Positions 42,396 to 51,826 of a DNA stretch of 64,000 nt are shown one piece after another. This stretch comes from Cylindrospermum sp. FACHB-282. Its GTDB lineage: Bacteria; Cyanobacteriota; Cyanobacteriia; Cyanobacteriales; Nostocaceae. A program made the translations under genes and the position numbers. The DNA is taken from assembly GCF_014697195.1 (NCBI RefSeq), contig NZ_JACJRJ010000002.1, positions 62,001-126,000 on the forward strand, written 5' to 3'. Position 1 is the first letter of the stretch. Each line of letters starts with the position of its first letter. The notes below the pieces were generated by a model that worked only from the letters and a program-made list of their open reading frames with translations, did not search any database and had not been told where the DNA came from.

Positions 42396-43238
42396 TTACT
42401 TCCTGCCACATAACAAACCAAATTTAATCAACCCAGATTGATAACCCCGACTCATCAACCCCAGAGACAACGCCCCTTGGATTGTACTCCAACCCGAAAG
42501 CAGTAACCCCACAAATGCCTGGGGAGTGAAAGCCGAATCAATCACAAAATTCCAAAAAGGGGCCACAGCGGTTGACCAATCAGCAGTGCGGAGATTGCGT
42601 AACGGAAGTTGAAGAGCTAGAGCTTCATACTCTGGCAAAGAAATCACATAAGGCAAACAATACACCCGATAAATATCCTGCAAATGCTTTTGCTCATCTG
42701 CCGTCAGCGGAGACTGATCAATTGGTCGATGACACCAAGTCACCATAATCAAAGTCCCACCAGGCTTTAACACCCGGTAGCACTCTTGCATAAACTTGGC
42801 TTTATCTGGCATGTGTTCACCACTTTCTAGCGACCAAACCAAGTCAAAAGAATTGTCAGCAAAGGGCATTGCTTGAGCATTAGCCACCAGAAACTGACTT
42901 CTATCATTCAAATTAGCCGCTATAGCTCTTTCTGTGGCTCTAGCCGCTTGCACCGGACTCAGGGTAATTCCTGTGGCTCTAGCATGAAATTTTTCTGCTA
43001 AATAGAGAGAACTGCCGCCAATGCCACAACCCACATCTAAGATATTTTCTGCTACCTCTACCCCAGCCCAGTTCAACAGTTCTTCGATTAAATCAATCTG
43101 CGCCTGACGACGGTCTTTTTTCTGAGTACCGTCTGGGCCATAGTAGCCGTGATGCATATGTTCACCCCAAATCTGTTCCCATAGACCAGAGGAAGCATCA
43201 TAAAATTGTTGAATTTGCTGGTAAAGCGTTGCACTCAT
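42396..43238 (-). CDS. gamma-tocopherol-type methyltransferase
   Basis: 280 residues, SAM-dependent class I methyltransferase: motif I LDVGCGIGGSS, with the plant/cyanobacterial VTE4 hallmarks MHHGYYGPDG and WGEHMHHG. Expected to methylate gamma- or delta-tocopherol as the last step to alpha-tocopherol; an MPBQ-methylating paralogue cannot be fully excluded. First gene of a tight operon with the phytyltransferase. The symbol is left blank for that reason. Confidence 0.88.
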   Translation of the reverse strand: MSATLYQQIQQFYDASSGLWEQIWGEHMHHGYYGPDGTQKKDRRQAQIDLIEELLNWAGVEVAENILDVGCGIGGSSLYLAEKFHARATGITLSPVQAARATERAIAANLNDRSQFLVANAQAMPFADNSFDLVWSLESGEHMPDKAKFMQECYRVLKPGGTLIMVTWCHRPIDQSPLTADEQKHLQDIYRVYCLPYVISLPEYEALALQLPLRNLRTADWSTAVAPFWNFVIDSAFTPQAFVGLLLSGWSTIQGALSLGLMSRGYQSGLIKFGLLCGRK

Positions 43239-43480
43239 GAATCCACCAGATTAAGACAAAGCTGCATAAAAAAACATATTGGTAGGCTACCATGTGTGTT
43301 TTTAATTAGATCAGGCTATTTTTACTTCCAGGAAAAGCAAACCCTGGTCTACCCTGCTGGCAAAAAGTTATCAACTTGATCCTGAGCAAATCTAAAACCC
43401 AGAATTTGCATCGAACAAGCAGTCATAATAGTTGCTACAGGTGGTTTGGGCAATTTAAAATTTTCACTTTTGAATTATTT

Positions 43481-44815
43481 ATGACTGTTGCTCGCACGAT
43501 TTGTTTGGGATTTCTGGCTGTCATCCTGGTGGGAACCATGCTGTTGATGATGCCTTTCTCAACTAGCAGTGGTACGTGGAATGACCCGATTGTGGCACTA
43601 TTCACCTCTACCTCGGCAGTTTGCGTTACAGGCTTATCAGTAGTTGATCCTGGTACTTTTTTTTCTTTTTGGGGTCAGTTGTTCATTGCACTGTTAGCTC
43701 AAATTGGCGGTTTGGGCTACATGACAACCTCCACCTTTCTAATTTTGTTAATTGGACGGAGGTTTGATCTACGGCAAAAAGTAGCAATTCAACAAGCTTT
43801 AGATAGACCAGGAATGAGTGGTAGCGCTCAAATTATCCGCTCAATCATTGCTACAACTATGATTTTTGAAATCACTGGAATATTGTTATTACTACCAGCT
43901 TTTGTTCCCGATTATGGATGGAACCAAGGACTGTGGTTGGCAGTATTTCATAGTGTTAATGCTTGGAATAATGCGGGTTTTAGCCTGTTTAAAGACAATT
44001 TAATTGGCTATCAATCATCTTTTTTAGTCGTTGCGACGATTACAGGATTAATTATATTTGGTGGCATTGGTTATCAGGTAATTTTAGATATTTACCTTTG
44101 GCTGCGCGATCGCCTACAAAAAAAGACACAGGCTTTAGTTTTTTCCCTAGATTTTAAAGTTGCTACTAGCACAACCATAATACTTTTATTGCTAGGAGCA
44201 ATTGCATTTTTCTGTATAGAGTTCAGGAACCCTGAAACATTTAGTTCTTTGAGTTTACGTGACCAGTTATTAGTAGCTTGGTTTCAATCAGTTACGCCTA
44301 GAACTGCTGGCTTTAACACCATTGATATTGGAAAAATGACCGATGCTGGTTTATTTATTACAATTGCCTTGATGTTTATTGGTGCAAGTCCAGGTGGTAC
44401 GGGAGGTGGGATAAAAACAACAACCCTGAGAGTTCTTACCAGTTGTACAAAAGCAATACTCCAGGGTAAAGAAGAAGTTTTACTATATGATCGCAAGATA
44501 GCAATATCCTTAATTTTGAAAGCTGTTGGGGTATTGGTGGGTTCAATAGCAACCGTAATTCTGGCAACGATTTTAATTAGTCTCACAGATCCCAAATTGG
44601 AGTTTATTCAAATTCTATTTGAGGTGGTATCAGCCTTTGCTACAGTCGGTCTTTCTACAGGCATAACTAGTAGTGTTTCTATAGCAGCAAAGCTGATATT
44701 AATTATCACAATGTATATTGGGAGAGTTGGTGTTTTATTATTTATGTCAGCTATATTAGGCGACCCCCGTCCCACTAGAATTCACTATCCTGAAGAAAAT
44801 TTACTAGTAGGATAA
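43481..44815 (+). CDS. ktrB: KtrB/TrkH-type K+ uptake subunit
   Basis: About 444 residues from ATG 43481; the frame opens 105 bp earlier at a TTG (43376), but that stretch is AT-rich and poorly coded. Membrane protein with the four M1-P-M2 repeats of the SKT family; pore-loop glycines are visible in TSTSAVCVTGLSV, VNAWNNAGFSL, TPRTAGFNT and AFATVGLSTG. With KtrA it forms a Na+-dependent K+ transporter. ktrA follows 137 bp downstream. Confidence 0.9.
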   Translation: MTVARTICLGFLAVILVGTMLLMMPFSTSSGTWNDPIVALFTSTSAVCVTGLSVVDPGTFFSFWGQLFIALLAQIGGLGYMTTSTFLILLIGRRFDLRQKVAIQQALDRPGMSGSAQIIRSIIATTMIFEITGILLLLPAFVPDYGWNQGLWLAVFHSVNAWNNAGFSLFKDNLIGYQSSFLVVATITGLIIFGGIGYQVILDIYLWLRDRLQKKTQALVFSLDFKVATSTTIILLLLGAIAFFCIEFRNPETFSSLSLRDQLLVAWFQSVTPRTAGFNTIDIGKMTDAGLFITIALMFIGASPGGTGGGIKTTTLRVLTSCTKAILQGKEEVLLYDRKIAISLILKAVGVLVGSIATVILATILISLTDPKLEFIQILFEVVSAFATVGLSTGITSSVSIAAKLILIITMYIGRVGVLLFMSAILGDPRPTRIHYPEENLLVG

Positions 44816-44952
44816 TTCAGCAGACATGGGGAAAAAATGACAAATATAGATTGAGAAAAAGATATCAAGTTTCCACAGCATTAATTTGCAAATTTTCCAT
44901 CAAAATTATAAAATGGAAAATTAAATAACAAACAAAAAATGACTAGTAAATT

Positions 44953-45648
44953 ATGAACCTTTCATCATTAAATTTTTTTCGCACTTTACGTAAAGATAAC
45001 CAGCAATTTGCCGTAATTGGGTTAGGTCGTTTTGGTCGATCTGTCTCTTCTACACTGCATAATTTAGGTTATCAAGTCCTAGCCACAGATATTGATGAAA
45101 AGCGGGTATGCGAAGCATTAACTGAAGAAATAGTCAGTCATGCCTTGCAACTAGACTCAACCGAACCAGCCGCCCTTAAAGAAGCTGGTATTTTTGAATT
45201 TGATACCGTCATTGTAGCGATTGGTAATTATATTCAAGAAAGTATTATTACTACTCTCAATGTGAAAGAGGGTGGTGTACCCCACGTAGTTGCTAAAGCA
45301 TCTAGTGAGGTTCACCGCAAGCTGTTAAAGCGAGTCGGTGCAGATCATGTAGTTTTTCCTGAGTATGAAGCGGGTTCTGCCTTAGCACGTACACTTACCA
45401 AACCATCAATTCTAGAGCGATTTGACCTCGACCCAGATCACAGCATTGTAGAGTTGATTGTTCCTGATGAATTTCAGGGCAAAACCATCACCGAAATCCA
45501 ACTTCGTAACCGTTATGGTTTAAATGTGTTGGCGGTGAGTCAGGATGGTAAATTTCAAATTAATCCTGACCCGACTAAGCGTCTAGAACGTGGTTCGGTA
45601 ATGGTAGTTATTGGCTGCAACAGAGATATTAATCGCTTGCCAATTTAA
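44953..45648 (+). CDS. ktrA: KtrA, NAD(P)/ATP-binding regulator of K+ uptake
   Basis: 231 residues. TrkA-N Rossmann domain (AVIGLGRFGRSV, TDIDEKRVCEAL, residues about 20-140) followed by a TrkA-C domain (IVELIVPDEFQGKTI..., about 155-225). It forms a ring that gates KtrB. Same strand as ktrB, 137 bp downstream. Very similar RCK logic appears in the antiporter at window start. Confidence 0.93.
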   Translation: MNLSSLNFFRTLRKDNQQFAVIGLGRFGRSVSSTLHNLGYQVLATDIDEKRVCEALTEEIVSHALQLDSTEPAALKEAGIFEFDTVIVAIGNYIQESIITTLNVKEGGVPHVVAKASSEVHRKLLKRVGADHVVFPEYEAGSALARTLTKPSILERFDLDPDHSIVELIVPDEFQGKTITEIQLRNRYGLNVLAVSQDGKFQINPDPTKRLERGSVMVVIGCNRDINRLPI

Positions 45649-45654
45649 CCTCGA

Positions 45655-46752
45655 TTATTGATCATTAGTGTCAGTTTTATCTAGGGTTGCATTAGGAACT
45701 GTTAGTTGAGTTGGCTGTTGTTCAACCGTAACAGGTGCAACAAGAATAACTGTTTGACTAGCTTGGGGTGGCTTTTTTGCTCTCTGCTGGTCAATTTGCT
45801 GTATTAGCTGGTCAACTTTCTCAACTTGCTCGATATTGCCTTGCTCACGGTATACTTTGCTGGCACGGTTTAATGCTCTGCTGGCTGTCTTCAGATCGCC
45901 TTGATTGTATAAAGTCACGCCTAAGTTATAGTAAGCTGAGGCAGTCTTGGGATTTTGGCGAATAGCTTGTTGGTAAAGGGAAATAGCCCCAGAGGCTTGA
46001 CCTTGAATTACCATCAAACTCCCCAAGTTGTTGTAGGCTAAAGCATTTTCAGGATCTAGCTTCAAGACTTGCCGATAAGCCGCGATCGCAGATTCTATTT
46101 TACCTTCCCGTTGTAGGGCGATCGCTAAATTAAAGTAAGCATTGGCATTACTGCTATCTAAATTAATTGCTTGCTGATAGGAGGCGATCGCATCCTCTAG
46201 TTGTCCTTGTTGCTGTAGTAGCAACCCTAAATTGTAGTGAGCTGCTGCCATTGTGGGATTTACTACCAAACTTTGACGGTAAGCAGTAATCGCTGCTTCT
46301 TTTTGTTCTTGTCGCTGCAACGCTAGCCCTAAATTATAATAAGCCTCGCCAAGATTGGGACTCAGTCTCACCGCCTCGCCATATTCTTGCACAGCTAAAT
46401 CTAGGCGATTTTGCTGCATGAGGATATTGCCTAAATAATTTCGTGCCGCCCCGATATTGCCATCTCGTTGCAACGCCTTGCGAAAGGCAAATTCTGCACC
46501 CTGCAAGTCTTGACGGTTATAGCGCATAACTCCCTGCTGGAAAAAGCTAGCTGCTTCGAGATCCTGAGAAACCAGGTTTTGTGCCAGTATTTTACTTCCT
46601 GGTAAATCAGTAATTGTTGGTAAAGCCAACACCAAAAACGCCGAGGAAGCAAACAGCAATCCAAACAGGGGCTTTTGCCGAGCAGTACTTCTGCCAAATG
46701 CCACCTTAAACACACCGCTTAACCATTGATAGGCTTGAATATTGTTAGCCAT
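45655..46752 (-). CDS. TPR-repeat protein with N-terminal membrane helix
   Basis: 365 residues. A hydrophobic helix at about 28-47 is followed by eight or more canonical tetratricopeptide units (for example YYNLGLALQRQEQKEAAIT and AYNNLGSLMVIQGQASGAI), and a short Gln/Thr-rich tail. Convergent with ktrA, 6 bp between stops. It is probably a periplasmic or membrane-tethered scaffold. Confidence 0.88.
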   Translation of the reverse strand: MANNIQAYQWLSGVFKVAFGRSTARQKPLFGLLFASSAFLVLALPTITDLPGSKILAQNLVSQDLEAASFFQQGVMRYNRQDLQGAEFAFRKALQRDGNIGAARNYLGNILMQQNRLDLAVQEYGEAVRLSPNLGEAYYNLGLALQRQEQKEAAITAYRQSLVVNPTMAAAHYNLGLLLQQQGQLEDAIASYQQAINLDSSNANAYFNLAIALQREGKIESAIAAYRQVLKLDPENALAYNNLGSLMVIQGQASGAISLYQQAIRQNPKTASAYYNLGVTLYNQGDLKTASRALNRASKVYREQGNIEQVEKVDQLIQQIDQQRAKKPPQASQTVILVAPVTVEQQPTQLTVPNATLDKTDTNDQ

Positions 46753-46925
46753 GGGTATCAGACATCTACTTATAGATAACTCCTTACTAAGTCAGAGTAC
46801 CCATTAAATAAATTAAAACCTCAAAATTACTAAACCAACCCCGTTTCCATTCGGCTAGTACCACTCAAGCACCTAATCTAACTCCGCCTTTGCTTACTAG
46901 GCATTCTTAAAGACTCCGCTGCCGT

Positions 46926-47012
46926 GGGGTTTCATTAAAGTTATCTAAAATCTACTGGTTAGATGGGTAAACTCGGTGTGCAGCGCGGCATCACCCAAGA
47001 TATTGTGTGAAT
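46926..47012 (-). repeat. dispersed intergenic repeat, copy 2 (inverted relative to copy 1)
   Basis: GGGGTTTCATTAAAGTT (46926-46942) followed by a 36-bp stretch to 46978 matches the reverse complement of 18071-18146 without the 22-bp extra piece. A hairpin-like CACCCAAGATATTGTGTGA follows. Other parts of 46753-47172 show nothing. Confidence 0.6.
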
Positions 47013-47172
47013 GGGAATAGGTGGTTTATTTCCGCCAACCTTTACTAGAAAAAGCAGCCACTCCACCTGTGCCAACAGTAAGCGCAATCATTAAGAAATT
47101 ATTAAAAATAACATATAGTTCTTAAGTAATGCCTGAAAATATTGAATAATACATTCAACAACTAAATAAAAA

Positions 47173-47199
47173 TTAGCACTCTCCCCTTGCAAGTGCTAA
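47173..47199 (+). promoter_or_regulatory. CIRCE operator (HrcA binding site)
   Basis: TTAGCACTC-N9-AAGTGCTAA, with one mismatch to the consensus TTAGCACTC-N9-GAGTGCTAA. It lies 141 bp upstream of the unknown gene at 47341 and 420 bp upstream of the leftward TPR gene. No groEL or groES gene is near. HrcA represses heat-shock genes through CIRCE. Confidence 0.85.
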
Positions 47200-47340
47200 T
47201 TATTGACTAAAGTTAAAGACCTATGACATAGACTAAAATTCTACTTTTTTGTATAGAGAGAATTAAGTACTATTTCAGAAAAAAGTTTTAGTGAAAACTT
47301 AAGCTTCGATACAACTGAATTAATCTTTGGGAGAACTAAA

Positions 47341-47691
47341 ATGAAGTACACTTTTGATATTGTTGGAGTATCTCCAGTTTTGTACTTTTTTAATCACCAA
47401 CAGCAAATTCGGCAAACACCACAGCCCCAATGCGTGGAATATCTAGGAACGCATATTTGTACACTGGATGCATTTTTAGGATCTGTAGAATCAGTTACAA
47501 CAACCTGGGGTGGTAATCTAGATCAAGTAATAGAAACAGTAGTTCAATTTTGGTTAAATAACTCAGAGAGCGTTAACTATTGGAAAGCACGTTTAATTGA
47601 TGCTGGTAGGGATAATTTACTAGTAGCCAGGGTAGCCGATATCCAGGGTTTACAAGCTGAATTTGAATCCCTATTAGGTAAAAATTGGTGA
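47341..47691 (+). CDS. unknown small protein downstream of a CIRCE operator
   Basis: 116 residues starting after GGGAG at 8 nt. Aromatic-rich N-terminus (FDIVGVSPVLYFF), then a region with GTHICTLDAFLGSVESV. Probably soluble. No domain recognised. Placed 141 bp behind a CIRCE element, so heat-shock control by HrcA is likely; this is inference. Homologues probably exist in other Nostocales, but I cannot check. Confidence 0.65.
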   Translation: MKYTFDIVGVSPVLYFFNHQQQIRQTPQPQCVEYLGTHICTLDAFLGSVESVTTTWGGNLDQVIETVVQFWLNNSESVNYWKARLIDAGRDNLLVARVADIQGLQAEFESLLGKNW

Positions 47692-47756
47692 TGTTTATCC
47701 TATCTCTTAAATAAATAGTATTTTGCGTTAATCTGCTTCTCTTATTTTCTCTGATA

Positions 47757-47781
47757 GACGCTGCGCGGTAAGCGTTCCCGT
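47757..47781. repeat. short dispersed repeat of Nostoc type
   Basis: AGACGCTGCGCGGTAAGCGTTCCCG, related to the GACGCGGAGC...CCC-type insert in tRNA-Trp, between the unknown gene and the ATP-grasp gene. Confidence 0.5.
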
Positions 47782-47835
47782 TCCTAGAGATATTTTCAGG
47801 TAAATGAACCACACAACAGAAACTCTTTCCCGGTG

Positions 47836-47861
47836 TAGAGACGCTGTATGCAACGTCTCTA
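47836..47861. repeat. TAGAGACG palindrome
   Basis: TAGAGACG and CGTCTCTA with a 10-nt loop, a frequent Nostoc intergenic hairpin. Might act as a terminator between the convergent genes. Confidence 0.5.
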
Positions 47862-47893
47862 TAGTGGTCTAATTAGCCGAAAACTGCTGTAGG

Positions 47894-48910
47894 TTATGGG
47901 GTGGCTGGTATCTCATCTCTACTTACCTGATTTTCAAGCGCTTTGAGAACTTTGAGATATAAATCTTCTACTCTTTTAATTTGAGTTTCACCACTGGCAG
48001 CATAGTGAGATAAGCTAGGAGAACCATTGATTTCAATGATAGTGTAGTCTACCATTGACTGAGTAATATCACTGCTAATAATATCCACACCTGCTAGTCT
48101 CAGGGCCATATCATTTGTGATATTTATTGCTAATTTCTGAAAGTCAGGATGAATACTCTCGGTTAAATCTACTGCTTCCCCTCCGCTAGATAAATTTGCA
48201 TTGTCTAAGAGATAGACAATAGTATTTTTGGGGATAACACTATTAAAATTTAAATCCTGCCTTTGTAATTTTTGATGAATGCGGAAATCCTCAACATTTA
48301 TAAGCTTTTTTCTCCCAGTTTTGAGAAAATTTTCTTGCTTTTGTTCCAGAAGTTCTAGAACAGTAGATTTACCATCTCCCTTGATAGATAAGGGAATTCT
48401 TTGATAAGCCGCGATAATTTCATTATCTAATACTACAATTCTATAGTCATTACCACTATAGAACCGCTCAACGATTAATCCTGAGTTAATTTGCAGGATT
48501 TTCTCAGCTACTTCATAGTATTCTGTTTGATTGTAGACTTTGCTTACTAATAGTCCTTGACTGAGATTTAGTGGCTTGACAATTACCGGAAATCCTATTT
48601 CTTTAGCAAAGCTAAATCCATCATCAATATTCCGGGGATTAGCTATCCTTGCACATATTTTATCATTAAAAAATGTTTGTCCTTCCGTCGCTCTATATCC
48701 AAAATGTTTGAGAAAAAAGTTAGAATAAGCTTTATCTTTTGCTAACTCTGCTGAACCGAAGCCATTAATATTTAGTTTAGTCGTGCTAAAGACTGCCTTG
48801 TTGCCATTTTTAAATGTAATATGCCCCACTAATTTATATTCAGGTTCTACTACAACTACTGCTCCTATTTGAGGGGCTATTTTTTGAAGCATTGATGTCA
48901 CTAATGACAT
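47894..48910 (-). CDS. ATP-grasp ligase, cyanophycin synthetase/GshAB-like fold
   Basis: 338 residues. ATP-grasp signatures: substrate-side KPLNLSQGLLVS, the ATP lysine region and RIVVLDNEIIAAYQRIPLSIKG, ending with IIEINGSPSLS (metal ligands Glu/Asn). The middle looks like cyanophycin synthetase or glutamate-cysteine ligase ATP-grasp halves. It lacks the Mur-ligase half of CphA. An amino-acid or peptide ligase is likely; the substrates are unknown. A PhyH-type oxygenase 1.1 kb further, on the same strand, may be related. Confidence 0.82.
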   Translation of the reverse strand: MSLVTSMLQKIAPQIGAVVVVEPEYKLVGHITFKNGNKAVFSTTKLNINGFGSAELAKDKAYSNFFLKHFGYRATEGQTFFNDKICARIANPRNIDDGFSFAKEIGFPVIVKPLNLSQGLLVSKVYNQTEYYEVAEKILQINSGLIVERFYSGNDYRIVVLDNEIIAAYQRIPLSIKGDGKSTVLELLEQKQENFLKTGRKKLINVEDFRIHQKLQRQDLNFNSVIPKNTIVYLLDNANLSSGGEAVDLTESIHPDFQKLAINITNDMALRLAGVDIISSDITQSMVDYTIIEINGSPSLSHYAASGETQIKRVEDLYLKVLKALENQVSRDEIPATP

Positions 48911-48955
48911 TTTTATTATCCGAGTGTAATTTTAACGCCAAAAAATTTTAACTAA

Positions 48956-48984
48956 TTTGCAAAAAATGGTCAAGATGGTATAAT
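48956..48984 (+). promoter_or_regulatory. extended -10 promoter of an RNA reading to 49436
   Basis: TGGTATAAT (TATAAT 48979-48984 with an extended TG) and -35 TTGCAA at 48957-48962 (spacing 16). Start near 48991. It gives a leader of about 445 nt before the 82-residue gene, or a separate RNA. Confidence 0.6.
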
Positions 48985-48990
48985 GTTAGA

Positions 48991-49435
48991 GGGCTACACC
49001 AGGAAAATATTCTTGTAGCTACCAGAAAATATCTGCAAAAATGAGGGCTAGTTCATTTCAAATATCTCAATAATTCTTGAAAATTTTAATCACTCTAAAA
49101 CAATTACTCTACTAACTAGAGAAAGGCACGAATGCCTGTAGTAGGGTTTGGGAAAATTCCTTACACATCGGTATACCTGGAGACAAGACCAGTACCAGTT
49201 AACCATTTGTCTTCAGCCCTTGTTTTGCGGGCTTAGTTTGTGTAACCGTCAACTTTGCAAATAACCTTCGCCTCAGATGTACTGTTTAGCTGGCGCTAAG
49301 TTGTAGCACTAAGTATTGACAATTCATAAATTATGTAATAACAAGGTGGCATCATCAATTGCAAAGGCGCTAGTGCATCCCCCCGAAGAGACTCATTAAC
49401 GCCGTTTACTACAAGTACATACGGATAACATAATC
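48991..49435 (+). other. long structured leader or small RNA upstream of the 82-residue gene
   Basis: Contains hairpins AGGCA/TGCCT (near 49125), an AGCCC/GGGCT hairpin (near 49220), and paired GGTA...TACC flanking CTGG/CCAG. A second possible TTGACA lies at 49316. No known riboswitch family is recognised. Confidence 0.4.
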
Positions 49436-49684
49436 ATGCCACAAAATACGGATTACAAAGAACCAAAATCAGAAATTCAGTTAGAAAATCAGGCGATCGC
49501 CTACAAAGCGCGTCTGAATGGTTGGGCTATTGCTCGTGTAGTTCCCAATGCCGAACGGGTGATTGTTGCTCGCTTCCGCACTCGTTCTGATGCTGACGGT
49601 TATATGAGACACCTACGCCAAGAGACACCTAATGCTTGTTTTGAGGTTGTTTTTGATCATAAACCTGAAGAAGCTGTAATTTAA
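49436..49684 (+). CDS. conserved small hypothetical protein
   Basis: 82 residues, soluble, with alternating strands and helices (WAIARVVPNAERVIVARFR). No ribosome binding site stands out. Preceded by a long leader with its own promoter. Family not recognised. Confidence 0.65.
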   Translation: MPQNTDYKEPKSEIQLENQAIAYKARLNGWAIARVVPNAERVIVARFRTRSDADGYMRHLRQETPNACFEVVFDHKPEEAVI

Positions 49685-50034
49685 ATTTTCTGGGATATTT
49701 AGCGATCGCTTGATACTAGAGTGCTGCGATAGCGAAACGCCTGCTCAAAAAGCTGAGGCGTTTGCGAGGGTATTAGGGGTGCAATCTATTGACAATTTAG
49801 TGCAGTGTGGCGCGGAGCATAGTGTTAAAAGTGCGATTGTGCTCCGCGCAGGTGGAGGGAAAAAGAGAAAATCTTTATATTTCAGTAAAAACTGCACAAA
49901 CCATGTATTTTAACTGGTTAAACGGTTTTTCAGTAATACTTAACTGTTTGAGAATTTTGATAAAATAACCATCTACCAATTTCCGCCTTGTATTCAATAG
50001 TCCTATCCCCGTAGTGCTACCTAGACTTTTGTTA
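49685..50034. other. intergenic with a 10-bp perfect hairpin
   Basis: GCGCGGAGCA (49810-49819) pairs with TGCTCCGCGC (49840-49849). A 67-codon frame here (49710-49913) starts at TTG, has no ribosome binding site and is not called. Confidence 0.5.
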
Positions 50035-50910
50035 CTAAAAAATAGACCGCTTTTGTTTTTCTGAAAGATTTTTTGCCAGTAAGAGTAAATCTGTATGTGG
50101 CAAGGAAGATGATCCATAAAATGAGTAATTTTTTAGTCTTGGAGTGTAATCAAAAAAGACGGCAAATCGATCTGAGGCTATAGGAATGCTGCCTCGATGG
50201 AAGATATTACTAGTGGCAGCAAATATTACTGTACCAGCCGATCCTATACAGGATTTATAATTTGCTGGTGATATAATCTCTTGCATGGTTTTGTCTAAAA
50301 TGTAGCCTGATGTATATTTGAGAGAGCGAGCTATTTTTGAAGTTAAAGATTGGGGAAGATATTGAAATGGGCCTTGGTTCTCACTTGTATCATGTAAATA
50401 AACTATAATTTTGATTACTTTTCGAGCTTCTTTATCTAGATGCCACAACCTTGACCCTTTCTCTACCTTATTGGCGATGTCTCTACGAAAATATGCGCCA
50501 TGATAGGCTGCTGGTAGACCAAGAAAATTTTCTACAATATTAAGTAGACGTTGTTCTAGCCCCCACAAAAAGACTGCTGGATATTTCATGATTTGCTGGG
50601 AACTAGCATGAATTGCAAATTCATTTTTAGACATAGCAACAGTTTCTGCTATTTCTGACATCAGTTTTTTTGCTGCCTGGAGTAATTGAGGAGTAGATGA
50701 AATTCCCAACTCTTCTAATGAAGTAATTACAACTCCTGACTGTCTTATTCTCTCTACTAAATCTAGGTCAGTGCTGGAAATTACAGGTAAATTTAGAGTA
50801 TGTTTTGCTGCTGCTATTTGATAAGCTATCTCTGATTGATATTCTAAAAATGGAATTGTATAAATCTTTTTCAGGATTTTATTTTGGGTTTTTTGTAGCA
50901 ATGAGTACAT
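50035..50910 (-). CDS. phytanoyl-CoA dioxygenase-like (PhyH) Fe(II)/2OG oxygenase
   Basis: 291 residues. The metal triad is suggested by the HxD motif RLWHLDKEA and the distal FHRGSIP, followed by a 2OG-binding Arg in RFAVFFDYTPR. The fold is the double-stranded beta-helix. Substrate is unknown; related proteins hydroxylate amino acids or lipids. It could modify the product of the nearby ATP-grasp ligase, but they are 1.1 kb apart with an opposite-strand gene between. Cytoplasmic. Confidence 0.78.
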   Translation of the reverse strand: MYSLLQKTQNKILKKIYTIPFLEYQSEIAYQIAAAKHTLNLPVISSTDLDLVERIRQSGVVITSLEELGISSTPQLLQAAKKLMSEIAETVAMSKNEFAIHASSQQIMKYPAVFLWGLEQRLLNIVENFLGLPAAYHGAYFRRDIANKVEKGSRLWHLDKEARKVIKIIVYLHDTSENQGPFQYLPQSLTSKIARSLKYTSGYILDKTMQEIISPANYKSCIGSAGTVIFAATSNIFHRGSIPIASDRFAVFFDYTPRLKNYSFYGSSSLPHTDLLLLAKNLSEKQKRSIF

Positions 50911-51402
50911 AAGTTTCTGCTCTTCACTCCTTCAATTTTGGCGCAAAAAAATTAGATTTACAATTAGTGTAAACTCCATTAATCCATCAGTGTATCAAAA
51001 CCACAAATAGCCGCAACTAGTTTTCCATAATTTAAAATCTAGAATCCCAATTAATCATCGTTTTCTGGCGTTTAACTGTAGATCCTAGAGTTATTGCGTA
51101 GGTAAGTATTAACTAAACCATCGTTAAGATAACTGTCTACTAGGAGTTTTACTATCCTTCTTTAGTCATAGATTTGGGCAAATACTGGTAATTTAAAATT
51201 GTCAATAAAAATTTACACTTTAGTGAAAAATTCTTTATCTTTTTATTAGTTCTAAAGATAAGTAGTCAATTCAAATCGATAGAAGTCTGCATAGTTTGTT
51301 TGCATAAAGAAAGTTGGTTATCAACACCAATAGTCTATTTTCACATCGTTGGATGAGAGAATTTAAACTATCTACCGCTATACTATCGCTGGAGAGTAGT
51401 AT
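50911..51402. other. divergent intergenic region
   Basis: 492 bp between the PhyH and the lipoprotein genes. AT-rich, nothing recognised. Confidence 0.4.
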
Positions 51403-51822
51403 ATGAAAAGCATGGTACGGCTCGTTTTTACGATGATTTTGCTGGTGTTATTGACCAATTGTGGCAGTGTTTCACTAGTACCGAGTAGCGAGTTGGTGCA
51501 AAAAGCGATCGCACTGCAACTAGAACAAACCCAACAGCAACTTAGCCAAAAGCTGGATATAGAGTTCCGAGGATTTGACATTAAGCGGCTATCAATTACC
51601 CAAGAAAAACCCCTAACAATACAAAACCTTTTGTCCTACAAGGTTCAGGGAACTTACGATCTGGTTTTAAAATTACCTAAACAACGAAACTTGACGCAAC
51701 CGCAAAAAGCCTTTGAAGTTTACTTGCAACTTCAGCGAGAACGTAAAACTTGGCGCTTGCTATATCCAGAACAGGGGAGTCAAAATACTCAAGCAATTTG
51801 GCGTAGCTATCTAATAGAGTAA
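51403..51822 (+). CDS. small lipoprotein
   Basis: 139 residues. Signal peptide with lipobox LLTNC (Cys near 21) and a small domain (LDIEFRGFDIKRLSITQEKPLTIQ, then LQRERKTWRLLYPE) that is not recognised. Expected at the envelope. Ends 173 bp before the next gene. Confidence 0.75.
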   Translation: MKSMVRLVFTMILLVLLTNCGSVSLVPSSELVQKAIALQLEQTQQQLSQKLDIEFRGFDIKRLSITQEKPLTIQNLLSYKVQGTYDLVLKLPKQRNLTQPQKAFEVYLQLQRERKTWRLLYPEQGSQNTQAIWRSYLIE

Positions 51823-51826
51823 TTGA

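Noticed and set aside
49710-49913. 67-codon frame behind the 82-residue gene
   Set aside because: A TTG start and an internal perfect hairpin make it an unlikely gene.
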